The notes below the pieces were generated by a model. That model was not told the DNA's origin, searched no databases, and saw only the letters and a list, made by a program, of their open reading frames with translations. The position numbers and the translations under genes were made by a program. Positions 1-9,707 of a stretch of 64,000 bases of DNA are shown one piece after another (the first letter of the stretch is position 1; each line of letters opens with the position of its first letter). This stretch comes from DATLSM01 sp963722965 (GTDB lineage Bacteria; Actinomycetota; Thermoleophilia; Solirubrobacterales; 70-9), in NCBI GenBank assembly GCA_963722965.1, contig CAVROX010000011.1, positions 62,001 to 126,000 on the forward strand, given 5' to 3'.

Positions 1-1
1 C

Positions 2-1219
2 AAGGGCCAGGCGCGGGCCGCGGTGGCGCTGGCCAGGAGCCGCTGCGAGGATGTCGAGTTCTCGCCGATGGACGCGACCCGGGCCGACGTCGAGTTCACC
101 GCCGAAGTCTGCGCGATCGCCGTTGAAGAGGGCGCGACGGTGATCAACATCCCCGACACGGTCGGTTACACCACCCCGGAGGAGTACGCCGCCTATTTTC
201 ACCGTCTCTATGAGCTGGTCCCAGGGCTCCGCGAGGTTGAGACCTCGGTCCACTGCCACGACGACCTAGGACTGGCTGTTGCCAACTCCTACGCCGGACT
301 GCTGTGCGGGGCGCGACAGGTCGAGTGCGCGATCAACGGAATCGGCGAGCGCGCCGGCAACTGTTCGCTGGAGGAGATCGTGATGCTGATCCGAACCCGC
401 GAGGACGCGCACGGACTCACGACGGGACTCGACACCCGCGAGCTGGCCCGCACCAGCCGCCTTGTTTCTCGCCTCACCGGGTACCCGGTCCAGCCCAACA
501 AGGCGATCGTCGGCCGCAACGCCTTCGCCCACGAGTCCGGCATCCACCAGGATGGGGTGCTGAAGGAGCGCACCACCTACGAGATCATGGACGCGACCGA
601 AGTGGGACTGGATTCGAACTCGATTGTGCTGGGCAAGCACTCTGGTCGCCACGCCCTGCGCGACGCGCTGCAGCAGCTGGGCTTTGAGGTCGAGGGAAAA
701 GCGCTTAACGCCGCTTTCAAGCGGTTCAAGGAGATCGCCGACCTCAAGAAGCAGGTCACCGCACTAGACCTGGAGGCGATCGTCTCCGACGAGATGCGGG
801 AGCGGGCAGACGCCCATGAGCTGGCCTGGTTTGAGGTCGAGGCCGGATCACGTCGCGAGCCGCTGGCGCGGGTCGCCGTGATCCTTCCCTCCGGCGAGGA
901 GGTGGTCGGTGAGTCGGGCGGCGACGGCCCGGTCGACGCGATCTTCCTCGCGATCCAAGAGGCGGCCGGCGTCAAATGCGAGTTGCGCCAGTACACGGTC
1001 GCGGCGGTGACCGGTGGGGAGGACGCGCTCGGCGAGGTGACGGTGATGCTGCGCGCGGCTGGTCGTCTGGCTAGCGGCCAGGGGGTCGCCACGGACATCC
1101 TCGAGGCTTCGGCGAAGGCCTACGTCCGAGCCCTCTCCAATGCCTTCGAAGGAGCGGCAACGCGCGAGGCCGAAGCGGCAACGGCTGATGCTGCCAGCGA
1201 GCGCACACCCGGCCCCTAA
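2..1219 (+). CDS. leuA: 2-isopropylmalate synthase (5' end outside window)
   Basis: This enzyme condenses acetyl-CoA with 2-oxoisovalerate, the first committed step of leucine synthesis. The frame is open from base 2, so the start lies upstream. The visible part holds the end of the HMGL-type TIM barrel, with the metal-binding HCHDDLG segment and the GIGERAGNCSLEE loop. It is followed by HESGIHQDGV, LGKHSGRHAL and the C-terminal LeuA regulatory domain (about the last 130 residues), where leucine normally binds. The TAA stop lies about 85 bases before the next start. CimA downstream is a paralogue; the LGKHSGRHAL segment and the regulatory domain favour LeuA here. Confidence 0.95.
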   Translation, partial: KGQARAAVALARSRCEDVEFSPMDATRADVEFTAEVCAIAVEEGATVINIPDTVGYTTPEEYAAYFHRLYELVPGLREVETSVHCHDDLGLAVANSYAGLLCGARQVECAINGIGERAGNCSLEEIVMLIRTREDAHGLTTGLDTRELARTSRLVSRLTGYPVQPNKAIVGRNAFAHESGIHQDGVLKERTTYEIMDATEVGLDSNSIVLGKHSGRHALRDALQQLGFEVEGKALNAAFKRFKEIADLKKQVTALDLEAIVSDEMRERADAHELAWFEVEAGSRREPLARVAVILPSGEEVVGESGGDGPVDAIFLAIQEAAGVKCELRQYTVAAVTGGEDALGEVTVMLRAAGRLASGQGVATDILEASAKAYVRALSNAFEGAATREAEAATADAASERTPGP

Positions 1220-1261
1220 ATCACCAGGGCGGATTCCGGGATGGCGGCGGGGCGGCTACGC

Positions 1262-1290
1262 TCACAGTAGTTACTTACAGTTGTCTGTGA
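1262..1290 (+). promoter_or_regulatory. Candidate operator before the XRE-cupin gene
   Basis: Six-base arms TCACAG (1262-1267) and CTGTGA (1285-1290) form a perfect inverted repeat, with an inner ACAG/CTGT pair. It ends 14 bases before the regulator's ATG and overlaps the place where a promoter would lie. A role as an autoregulatory site is inference from position and symmetry only. Confidence 0.35.
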
Positions 1291-1304
1291 TAGCGTACGT
1301 TGCC

Positions 1305-1928
1305 ATGAGCACGGTACCGGTGATCGAGGCGGCCACCGCGAGAGCCGAGGACGCCTCCCCGGGCCCTTCGAAGGCGCTCGGGTTGCGGATCAAGGCGCTC
1401 CGCGATGCGATGGGGCTTTCCCTGCGTGACCTCGCGGAGCGCTCCGGTGTCAGTGCACAGATGCTCTCGCAGGTCGAGCGCGGGGAGACCAGCCCGACCC
1501 TGGACGTGGCCGACAGGATCGCCAGCGGGCTGGAGCTGACGCTGTCCCAGCTGCTGCGCCTGGACGAGGGTCAGCACGTACTCATCAGCCGCGCAAAGAG
1601 AAGGCGCCGCTATGAGAGGGGCGGCCACCGCTTTGAGGAGCTGACCCCGCCGCTTCCCGGTCAGCGGGTGGACGTCTCGTTGCATGTCCTGAAACCCGGG
1701 GCGTCCACCGGCGGGCGGGGGGACCCGCCAATGCACGAGCCCGGCAGTCGCGAGACCACGGTCGTTTTGGCCGGCGAGTTGGCGTTGATCATCGATGGTT
1801 CACGCCACGAGCTGCGCGACGGGGACAGCGTCACCTTCGATGCCGATCTATCGCACCACTTCGAGAACAGGGGCAAGGAGCCGACCCGCTTTCTCGCCGT
1901 GATCGCCGCCGGACTGCGGCGAAGCTAG
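1305..1928 (+). CDS. XRE-family transcriptional regulator with C-terminal cupin domain
   Basis: The 207-residue protein has an XRE helix-turn-helix at about residues 25-80 (LRDLAERSGVSAQMLSQVER is the recognition region). A cupin_2 barrel follows at about 125-205, including GELALIIDG and the acidic/His stretch DADLSHHFENRG. Proteins of this architecture usually sense a small metabolite through the cupin and often repress neighbouring genes. I chose ATG 1305 because longer frames run into leuA and the HTH begins soon after. The gene sits between leuA and leuC, 10 bases before leuC, so regulation of the leucine genes is a reasonable inference. The ligand cannot be read from the sequence. Confidence 0.85.
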   Translation: MSTVPVIEAATARAEDASPGPSKALGLRIKALRDAMGLSLRDLAERSGVSAQMLSQVERGETSPTLDVADRIASGLELTLSQLLRLDEGQHVLISRAKRRRRYERGGHRFEELTPPLPGQRVDVSLHVLKPGASTGGRGDPPMHEPGSRETTVVLAGELALIIDGSRHELRDGDSVTFDADLSHHFENRGKEPTRFLAVIAAGLRRS

Positions 1929-1938
1929 GAGGAGTTCG

Positions 1939-3323
1939 ATGCCCAAGACGATGTTCGCCAAGATCTGGGAGGCGCACGAAGTCTCCGACGGCCTCATCTA
2001 CATCGACCTGCATCTCATCCACGAGGTGACCTCGCCGCAGGCTTTCGATGGGCTGCGCCTGGCGGGAAGGGGCGTAAGGCGTCCCGACAAGACGATCGCC
2101 ACCGCCGACCACAACGTCCCCACCGACGGCACCAAGGCGGCGCGGCTGATCACCGACGAACTGTCGCGGATCCAAGTCCAGACGCTGGAGCGCAACTGCG
2201 AGGATTTCGGCATCCCGCTTTACTCGCTGGGGTCCGACCGACAAGGCATCGTCCACGTGATCGGGCCTGAGCTTGGTCTTACGCAGCCGGGGACGACGAT
2301 CGTCTGCGGCGATAGCCACACCTCCACCCACGGGGCCTTCGGGGCGCTGGCCTTCGGCATCGGCACCTCAGAGGTCGAGCACGTGCTGGCGACCCAGTGC
2401 CTGGTCCAGAAGAGGCCAAAGACGATGCGGATCTCCTATGCGGGCGAGCTTGGCGCCGGTGTCACCCCCAAGGACCTGATCTTGGCGACCATCGGTCGCC
2501 TCGGCACGGGTGGCATGACCGGCTATGCAGTTGAGTACGCCGGTCCGGCGATCGAGTCGCTCTCGATGCCCGGCCGGATGACCGTCTGCAACATGACGAT
2601 CGAGGGTGGCGGGCGGGCCGGCATGGTCGCCCCCGACGAGAAGACCTTCGAGTGGGTTCGCGGCCGTCCCGCCGCGTCGCAGGATTTCAAGACGGCGGTC
2701 GATCGCTGGCGCTCCTTGGCGACGGATTCCAAGGCCAGCTTCGACGCAGAGGCCGAGATCGATGCCGCCAGCCTCTCGCCGATGGTCACCTGGGGGACAA
2801 ACCCCGGCATGGTGGTCGAGGTGACCGACTCGGTGCCTGATCCCGCCGGGCTGGGGGCACCGGCTGACCGCGAATCAGCCGAACGCGCCCTCGCCTATAT
2901 GTCGCTTCGGCCCGGCACCCCGATGACCGAGGTGGCGCTGGACCGCGTCTTCATCGGTTCATGCACGAACTCGCGCATCGAGGACCTGCGCGAGGCCGCC
3001 TCGGTAGTCGACGGCCGCCGGGTGGCGGGCACGGTGCGGGCGATGGTTGTTCCAGGCTCCCAGCAGGTCAAGGCGGCCGCCGAGGAGGAGGGACTCGATG
3101 CGGTTTTCCGCGCCGCCGGCTTCCAATGGCGCGAGGCGGGCTGCTCGATGTGCCTGGGGATGAACCCAGACATCCTCGCCGAGGGCGAGCGCTGCGCCTC
3201 GACCTCCAACCGCAACTTCGAGGGGCGGCAGGGCAAGGGGGGAGAACCCACCTGGTCAGCCCGCGGATGGCGGCGGCGGCGGCGATCGAGGGTCATTTCG
3301 TCGATATCAGGGATTGGAGCTAG
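1939..3323 (+). CDS. leuC: 3-isopropylmalate dehydratase large subunit (apparent frameshift near 3' end)
   Basis: LeuC with LeuD isomerises 2-isopropylmalate to 3-isopropylmalate, and serves citramalate as well. The 4Fe-4S ligands are the Cys in FIGSCTNSR and the two in AGCSMCLGMN. An AGGAGG ribosome site lies at 1927-1932. Reading breaks in a run of six G at 3237-3242. Upstream, the frame gives the family signature STSNRNFEGRQGKGG; the normal ending RTHLVSP...AAAAAIEGHFVDIRDW continues one frame away to the TAG at 3321-3323. Adding one G restores a 461-residue enzyme of normal length. Without it the frame runs on to 3444 through leuD with unrelated residues. A sequence error is most likely; a true mutation or slippage is possible. 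Confidence 0.93.
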
Positions 3324-3325
3324 CG

Positions 3326-3889
3326 ATGCGACCGATCGATGTGATCGAGGGCAGGGTCTCGTTCTTGGACCGAGCCGACGTCGACACCGACCAGATCATT
3401 CCCAAGCAGTTCCTCAAGCGGGTCGAGCGAACCGGCTTCGGTGAGTTTCTCTTCTATGACTGGATCCGCTCGGGGGAGATCGAGCTGGAGCCAAATCCGA
3501 TCTTGGTGACGGGCCGCAACTTCGGCTGTGGCTCTTCGCGCGAGCATGCCCCATGGGCTCTGGAGGACTTTGGTTTTGAGGCAATCATCGCCCCCTCCTT
3601 CGCCGATATCTTCTACTCCAACTGCACCAAGATCGGGCTGCTGCCGGCGATCCTCGACGAAGCGCATTGCCGGACGATCGCCGCCGCTGGAGAAGCGCGG
3701 ATCGACGTCGACGATGAGACTGTCACCTGCGCCGCCGGCGTCTTTGAGTTCGCTGTCGAGCCCGACGTCAAGCACCGGCTGCTCAACGGCCTCGACGATA
3801 TCGGCATCACGCTGGAGAACGCGGCGGCGATCGATGCCTTCGAGGCTAACGCCGCCGGCAACCTCGGCCCGGTCACGACAGGCATCTGA
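3326..3889 (+). CDS. leuD: 3-isopropylmalate dehydratase small subunit
   Basis: This is the swivelling small subunit that completes the LeuCD isomerase. The 187-residue protein is standard in length and carries DVDTDQIIPKQFLK near the N terminus and the family loop GRNFGCGSSREHAPWAL. ATG 3326 follows GGAG at 3316-3319 and gives the expected MRPIDVIEG start. A longer in-frame start at 3314 would overlap the true leuC end. The spacing of two bases from the leuC stop implies translational coupling. The stop overlaps the next ATG by one base. Confidence 0.95.
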   Translation: MRPIDVIEGRVSFLDRADVDTDQIIPKQFLKRVERTGFGEFLFYDWIRSGEIELEPNPILVTGRNFGCGSSREHAPWALEDFGFEAIIAPSFADIFYSNCTKIGLLPAILDEAHCRTIAAAGEARIDVDDETVTCAAGVFEFAVEPDVKHRLLNGLDDIGITLENAAAIDAFEANAAGNLGPVTTGI

Positions 3890-4650
3890 TGGCCGGCACT
3901 CTCAGGGAGTGGGACGCGACCGTCTACCAGCGCGTCTCGGTCCCGCACGAGGAGTGGGCGAAGGCGGTCCTTGAGCGCCTGCCGCTCGAGGGTTCTGAGA
4001 CGGTGCTTGACGCTGGCTGCGGCACCGGCCGGGTAACGCGAATGCTGATCGAACGGCTGGGGCGGGGGAGGGTGATCGCCGTCGACGGTTCGGAGGCGAT
4101 GGTCGCGAAGGTACGTCAGATACTGCGTCCTGGTGATGAGGCCTTCACCGCCGATCTCAGCGCCCTGGAGCTGGCAGACCCCGTTGACGCGGTCATCTCC
4201 AGCGCCGTCTTTCACTGGGTGCTCGACCACGAGGCGCTCTTCTCCCGCCTGCAGGGGTGCCTGAAACCAGGTGGGAGGCTGGTCGCTCAGTGCGGCGGAG
4301 CCGGCAATATTGACCGCTTGCGCGAGACCGCGCGAGAGCTGGCCTCGCGCCAGCCCTACGCCCGCTACCTGGATGGCTTTGCCGACCCTTGGAACTACGC
4401 GAGTCCCGAGATGACCGAGGATCGGCTGCGCGCGGCCGGCTTTGAGGCCGTCCGCTGCTGGCTGCAGCCCTGGGAGGTGCTGCCGCCGGAGCCCTATGAC
4501 TTCCTGCGGACAATCTGCCTCGCGCCCTACCTCGATCCGCTCCCAGGTGAACTGCATGAACCCTTCCTGCGCGGGGTCCTTGCCGCTGAAGGGGAGCCGC
4601 TGCGTCTCGGCTACGTCCGCCTGAATATCGATGCGCGCACGCCGCAATAG
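3889..4650 (+). CDS. Class I SAM-dependent methyltransferase (trans-aconitate methyltransferase-like)
   Basis: The 253-residue protein has the Rossmann SAM-binding motif VLDAGCGTGRVTRML near residue 40. An acidic strand end (VIAVDGSEAMV), a motif IV-like VDAVISSAVFHWV and a post-core PGGRLVAQCGG follow. The overall pattern is closest to trans-aconitate 2-methyltransferases and related small-acid methyltransferases. It overlaps leuD by one base and precedes leuB, so it is part of the leucine transcript. Capping a stray tricarboxylic intermediate of the LeuCD reaction would suit that position, but this is inference. The substrate is not determined by any residue I can see. Confidence 0.75.
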   Translation: MAGTLREWDATVYQRVSVPHEEWAKAVLERLPLEGSETVLDAGCGTGRVTRMLIERLGRGRVIAVDGSEAMVAKVRQILRPGDEAFTADLSALELADPVDAVISSAVFHWVLDHEALFSRLQGCLKPGGRLVAQCGGAGNIDRLRETARELASRQPYARYLDGFADPWNYASPEMTEDRLRAAGFEAVRCWLQPWEVLPPEPYDFLRTICLAPYLDPLPGELHEPFLRGVLAAEGEPLRLGYVRLNIDARTPQ

Positions 4651-4786
4651 CCGCTCCGCTTTCTTGCGCAGTCGATCGATTGCGCCTCTGCTCACAACCA
4701 TTAGCGGGGTACCCCAAGCGCCGAGCGAGGGGCCTCGCGGTCCTCGTCTCGGTGCGCCGACGGGACAGCTCGGGCGGCTTCGGACA

Positions 4787-4792
4787 TAGAGT
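4787..4792 (+). promoter_or_regulatory. -10 element of leuB (leaderless type)
   Basis: TAGAGT is followed by seven bases and then GTG 4800, so transcription would begin at or next to the start codon. The spacer 4651-4799 shows no strong ribosome site and no other clear element. Confidence 0.5.
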
Positions 4793-4799
4793 CCGATGA

Positions 4800-5909
4800 G
4801 TGAGCGAGGTGCCGCGGATAGTCGTCCTCCCCGGTGACGGGATCGGCCCCGAAATCCTCGCGGCCGCCCGCCAGCTCCTCGACGCCGTCGGCGAGTTCGA
4901 GTACGACGAAAGATTGATCGGGGGTGCCTCGATCGACGCCCACGGGATCGGCCTGACCGAGGAGGTCCTGCGAGCCTGCTGCACCGCCGGCGCGGTCCTC
5001 CTCGGCGCCGTGGGCGGACCCAAGTGGGACACGACCGACCCCGACGCGCCGCGCCCTGAGCAGGGCCTATTGGGCCTGCGCAAGGGAATGGGGCTCTACG
5101 CGAACCTGCGCCCGGTGCGCCCGAGCCCGGCGCTCGTTGCCGCGAGTCCCCTGCGCGAGGAGCGGATCGCCGGCACAGATATGCTGGTTGTGCGCGAGCT
5201 CACCGGCGGTATCTACTTCGGCGACCGCGGCCGCGACGGTGATACCGCCCACGACACCTGCGAATACTCGGTGTTGGAGATCGAGCGGATCGCTCGGGTT
5301 GCTTTCGAGGCGGCCCAGCGTCGTGGGCAGGGGTCCGGTCGCAAGCCGCGGGTTACTTCGGTCGACAAGGCCAACGTACTTGAGACCTCGAGGCTCTGGC
5401 GCGAGGTGGTTACCCGGATTGCAGCGGATTACCCCGATGTCGGTCTCGACCACCTGCTGGTCGATAACGCCGCGATGCAGCTTGTCTCCCGCCCGGCGGG
5501 CTTTGACACGATTCTCACGGAGAACCTTTTCGGCGACATCCTCAGCGACGAGTCGGCAATGCTGACCGGCTCGTTGGGGATGCTGCCGTCCGCCAGCCTC
5601 GGCGCCGAGGGCGCGCCCGGTCTTTTTGAGCCGGTTCACGGCTCAGCCCCCGACATCGCCGGCAAGGGGGTCGCCAATCCGCTGGCGACGCTCCTCTCGG
5701 TAGCGATGATGCTGCGCCACGGGTTCGGTCGGCCCGCCGATGCGGCCCGAATCGAGCTTGCCGTCGACGCCGTGCTCGAACGCGGCCTTCGCACGCCCGA
5801 CCTGGCCAGCGGGACGCTGGCGGAACCCCCGCTGCCGGAGGTCCCACCCGAGGTCGAGGTTGGCACCGCCGAGATGACAGAGGCCGTCTTGGCGGAGCTC
5901 TCCCGGTAG
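4800..5909 (+). CDS. leuB: 3-isopropylmalate dehydrogenase
   Basis: LeuB oxidatively decarboxylates 3-isopropylmalate with NAD+, and also acts on the methylmalate of the citramalate route. The 369 residues include the nucleotide-binding start VVLPGDGIGPEI, the substrate loop GLRKGMGLYANLRPVR, RELTGGIYFGDRG, the VDKANVLETSRLWR segment and FEPVHGSAPDIAGKG. GTG 4800 is preferred because the upstream ATG at 4796 is out of frame and meets a stop at once. The -10-like TAGAGT ends seven bases before the GTG, which supports it. The gene is separated from the methyltransferase gene by 149 bases and probably has its own promoter. Confidence 0.95.
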   Translation: MSEVPRIVVLPGDGIGPEILAAARQLLDAVGEFEYDERLIGGASIDAHGIGLTEEVLRACCTAGAVLLGAVGGPKWDTTDPDAPRPEQGLLGLRKGMGLYANLRPVRPSPALVAASPLREERIAGTDMLVVRELTGGIYFGDRGRDGDTAHDTCEYSVLEIERIARVAFEAAQRRGQGSGRKPRVTSVDKANVLETSRLWREVVTRIAADYPDVGLDHLLVDNAAMQLVSRPAGFDTILTENLFGDILSDESAMLTGSLGMLPSASLGAEGAPGLFEPVHGSAPDIAGKGVANPLATLLSVAMMLRHGFGRPADAARIELAVDAVLERGLRTPDLASGTLAEPPLPEVPPEVEVGTAEMTEAVLAELSR

Positions 5910-5924
5910 GGCATACTCTTGCCG

Positions 5925-6875
5925 ATGGAAGCCGCCGAGCTGATCTGGCACAACGGCGAGTTCGTGCCCTGGGAGGACGCAAAGGTTCACGTTCTCAGCC
6001 ACGGCCTGCACTACGGCACCGGCGTATTCGAGGGTATCCGCTGCTATGAGACCGAGCGGGGGCCGGCGATCTTTCGCCACCCCGAGCACCTGCGGCGGCT
6101 TGCGAAGTCGGCGGAGCTCTATTACTTCGAGTTGCCCTACTCGGCTGAGGAGCTGCGCGAGGCGACCCATGAGTTGATCGCCCGCAATGGCCTGCGCTCC
6201 TGCTACATCCGGCCCCTCGCCTTCCGCGGCTACGGTGAGATGGGCCTATATGCGAAGAGTGCGCCGATCGAGGTGATCGTCGCCGTCTGGCCGTGGGGCG
6301 CCTACCTCGGCGAGGAGGGCAAGAAGCACGGGATCCGCACCAAGGTTTCCTCGTGGCGGACGATCTCTGGCGACAGCCTGATTCCGCACGCAAAGGCCTC
6401 CGGCCAGTACCTCAACTCGATCCTCGCCAAGACCGAGTCGGCCAACGCCGGCTACGACGAGGCGATCCTCCTCGATCAGCACGGCTGCGTCTCTGAGGGC
6501 TCGGGTGAGAACGTGTTCGTGGTCCGCGACGGTGTCCTCTGTACGCCCGGGCACACCGCGGCCATCCTCGACGGGATCACGCGCGCTTCGGTGATCCAAA
6601 TCGCCACCGACCTCGGCTACAGGGTGGAAGAGCGCGACATCGCCCGCGCCGAGCTCTACCTTGCCGACGAGGTCTTCCTCACCGGAACCGCAGCCGAGCT
6701 TGTTCCGGTGAACTCGGTCGATGACCACGAGCTGGGCGATCCTGGGGAGGTCACCCGCGTGGTGCAGGCTAAGTTCGAAGACGCCCTGCACGGCCGGGCC
6801 GAGGAGTACCTGGAGTGGTTGGAGTTCGTCAACCTGCCGGCTGGCGTTGACCGACAGAGTAAGGTCGGTTCCTGA
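5925..6875 (+). CDS. ilvE: Branched-chain amino acid aminotransferase
   Basis: This PLP enzyme of fold type IV transaminates the keto acids of leucine, isoleucine and valine. The 316 residues include HGLHYGTGVFEGIRCYET, the arginine segment YIRPLAFRGYG, and the PLP-lysine region SLIPHAKASGQYLNS. They are followed by GCVSEGSGENVFVV and the phosphate loop FLTGTAAELVPV. A TTG at 5919 is also in frame. I chose ATG 5925, which lies seven bases after CATACT and gives the usual short N terminus. It lies nine bases after leuB, so readthrough from leuB is likely as well. Confidence 0.94.
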   Translation: MEAAELIWHNGEFVPWEDAKVHVLSHGLHYGTGVFEGIRCYETERGPAIFRHPEHLRRLAKSAELYYFELPYSAEELREATHELIARNGLRSCYIRPLAFRGYGEMGLYAKSAPIEVIVAVWPWGAYLGEEGKKHGIRTKVSSWRTISGDSLIPHAKASGQYLNSILAKTESANAGYDEAILLDQHGCVSEGSGENVFVVRDGVLCTPGHTAAILDGITRASVIQIATDLGYRVEERDIARAELYLADEVFLTGTAAELVPVNSVDDHELGDPGEVTRVVQAKFEDALHGRAEEYLEWLEFVNLPAGVDRQSKVGS

Positions 6876-6911
6876 TGCACCGTCGTTTCGAGCCAATCGG
6901 GCGAATTACCG

Positions 6912-6963
6912 CAGCCGCTTAGCGGCTGGCGCTGCCCCGCGGCGCAGGCGGGCCTGCAGGCCC
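6912..6963 (+). promoter_or_regulatory. Two hairpins in the ilvE-cimA spacer
   Basis: The first hairpin has a seven-base stem CAGCCGC/GCGGCTG with a TTA loop (6912-6928). The second is a perfect 14-base palindrome, GGGCCTGCAGGCCC (6950-6963). Neither is followed by a T tract, so they are poor Rho-independent terminators. They lie 32 bases before the cimA start and could affect mRNA processing or readthrough; the palindrome could be a protein site. Confidence 0.35.
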
Positions 6964-6994
6964 TCTACCCGATCTCTCGAAAGAAAGGCATCAG

Positions 6995-8575
<1,581 letters not shown>

Positions 8576-8582
8576 GCCGCCG

Positions 8583-9707
8583 ATGAGCGGATCTCTGAAC
8601 AACGAAGAGATCCCGCTGGCGCGGCCGGAGGTTGGGCCGCGCGAGGAGGAGCTGGTGGTTGAGGTGCTGCGCTCGGGGCGGCTCTCGCTGGGGCCGATGG
8701 GCGAGCGATTTGAGCGCGGATTCGCGGCCTGGCTCGGGGTCGAGGACGCGGTCGCCGTCTCCAGCGGAACCGCGGCACTTCATCTCGGGGTTCGGGCGCT
8801 GGGTTGGGGCAGGGGGGACGAGGTTCTGACCAGCCCCTTCAGCTTCGTCGCCTCGGCTAACTGCCTCCTTTATGAGGGGGCTCGTCCGGTCTTTTGCGAC
8901 GTTGACTGCGAGACGCTTAACCTCGACCCCAAAGCCGCGGAGGCGGCGGTGGGGGAGGGCACCGTCGGCATCCTGCCGGTCCATATCTTTGGATATCCGG
9001 CGGCAATGCCGGAGCTGGAGGCGATCGCTGCCCGCCGCGGCTTGGGCCTGCTCGAGGATGCTTGCGAGGCACTTGCTGCCGTCGACTCGGAGGGGCAAGC
9101 GGTGGGGGGCCGCGGCAATCTCGCCACCTTCGCCTTCTACGCCAACAAGCAGATGACGACGGGGGAGGGGGGGATGGTCGTTCCCTCCGATCCTCAGATC
9201 GCGGCGCGCTTGCGCTCAGAGCGCAACCAAGGTCGTTCCGCTGATATGGGCTGGCTTGACCACGGCGGTCTGGGCTTTAACTATCGCCTCTCCGATCTCG
9301 CCGCGGCAATTGGGGTCGCCCAGCTCGAGCGGCTCGACTCGATGCTCGCCGGACGTTCGCGGGTCGCCGCTCTGTACGCCGAGCGACTGGCCGAGATAGA
9401 TGGGTTGCATGCGCCGAGCGCGGGGCGCGGTGAGGAGCGGCGAAGCTGGTTTGTCTATGTCGTTGGCCTACCCGAGGGGGTCGAGCGCGACGCGACAATC
9501 GCGAGGCTCGCCCAGCGCGGCGTCGCCAGCAAGGCCTACCTGCCCTGCATCCACCTCTTCCCCCACCTGCGCGAACTGGGCTACCGCGAGGGCCAGTTTC
9601 CGATCGCCGAAGCGGCGGCATCGCGCTCGCTCGCGCTGCCCCTCTTCCCGACCATGAGCGAGTCTCAGGTCGAGCGGGTGTGCGACGCTCTCGCCCGATC
9701 GATCTGA
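8583..9707 (+). CDS. DegT/DnrJ/EryC1-family PLP aminotransferase
   Basis: The 374-residue protein has the fold-type-I pattern of sugar aminotransferases. SSGTAALHLGVRALG binds the cofactor phosphate, TSPFSFVASANC and HIFGYPAAMPELEAIA follow, LEDACEAL holds the PLP-ring aspartate, and FYANKQMTTGEGGMVV holds the Schiff-base lysine. Relatives convert keto-sugars to amino-sugars for surface glycans or antibiotics. ATG 8583 lies seven bases after the cimA stop, and the stop overlaps argH, so it is co-transcribed with amino-acid genes. No sugar genes are nearby, and the substrate is unknown. Confidence 0.85.
   Translation: MSGSLNNEEIPLARPEVGPREEELVVEVLRSGRLSLGPMGERFERGFAAWLGVEDAVAVSSGTAALHLGVRALGWGRGDEVLTSPFSFVASANCLLYEGARPVFCDVDCETLNLDPKAAEAAVGEGTVGILPVHIFGYPAAMPELEAIAARRGLGLLEDACEALAAVDSEGQAVGGRGNLATFAFYANKQMTTGEGGMVVPSDPQIAARLRSERNQGRSADMGWLDHGGLGFNYRLSDLAAAIGVAQLERLDSMLAGRSRVAALYAERLAEIDGLHAPSAGRGEERRSWFVYVVGLPEGVERDATIARLAQRGVASKAYLPCIHLFPHLRELGYREGQFPIAEAAASRSLALPLFPTMSESQVERVCDALARSI

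Noticed and set aside
3324..3444. Natural C-terminal extension of LeuC into leuD
   Set aside because: The residues are Arg-rich and unlike LeuC, while the true LeuC ending is present one frame away.
6876..6994. Leucine or isoleucine attenuator peptide
   Set aside because: No short frame rich in Leu, Ile or Val codons precedes the hairpins.
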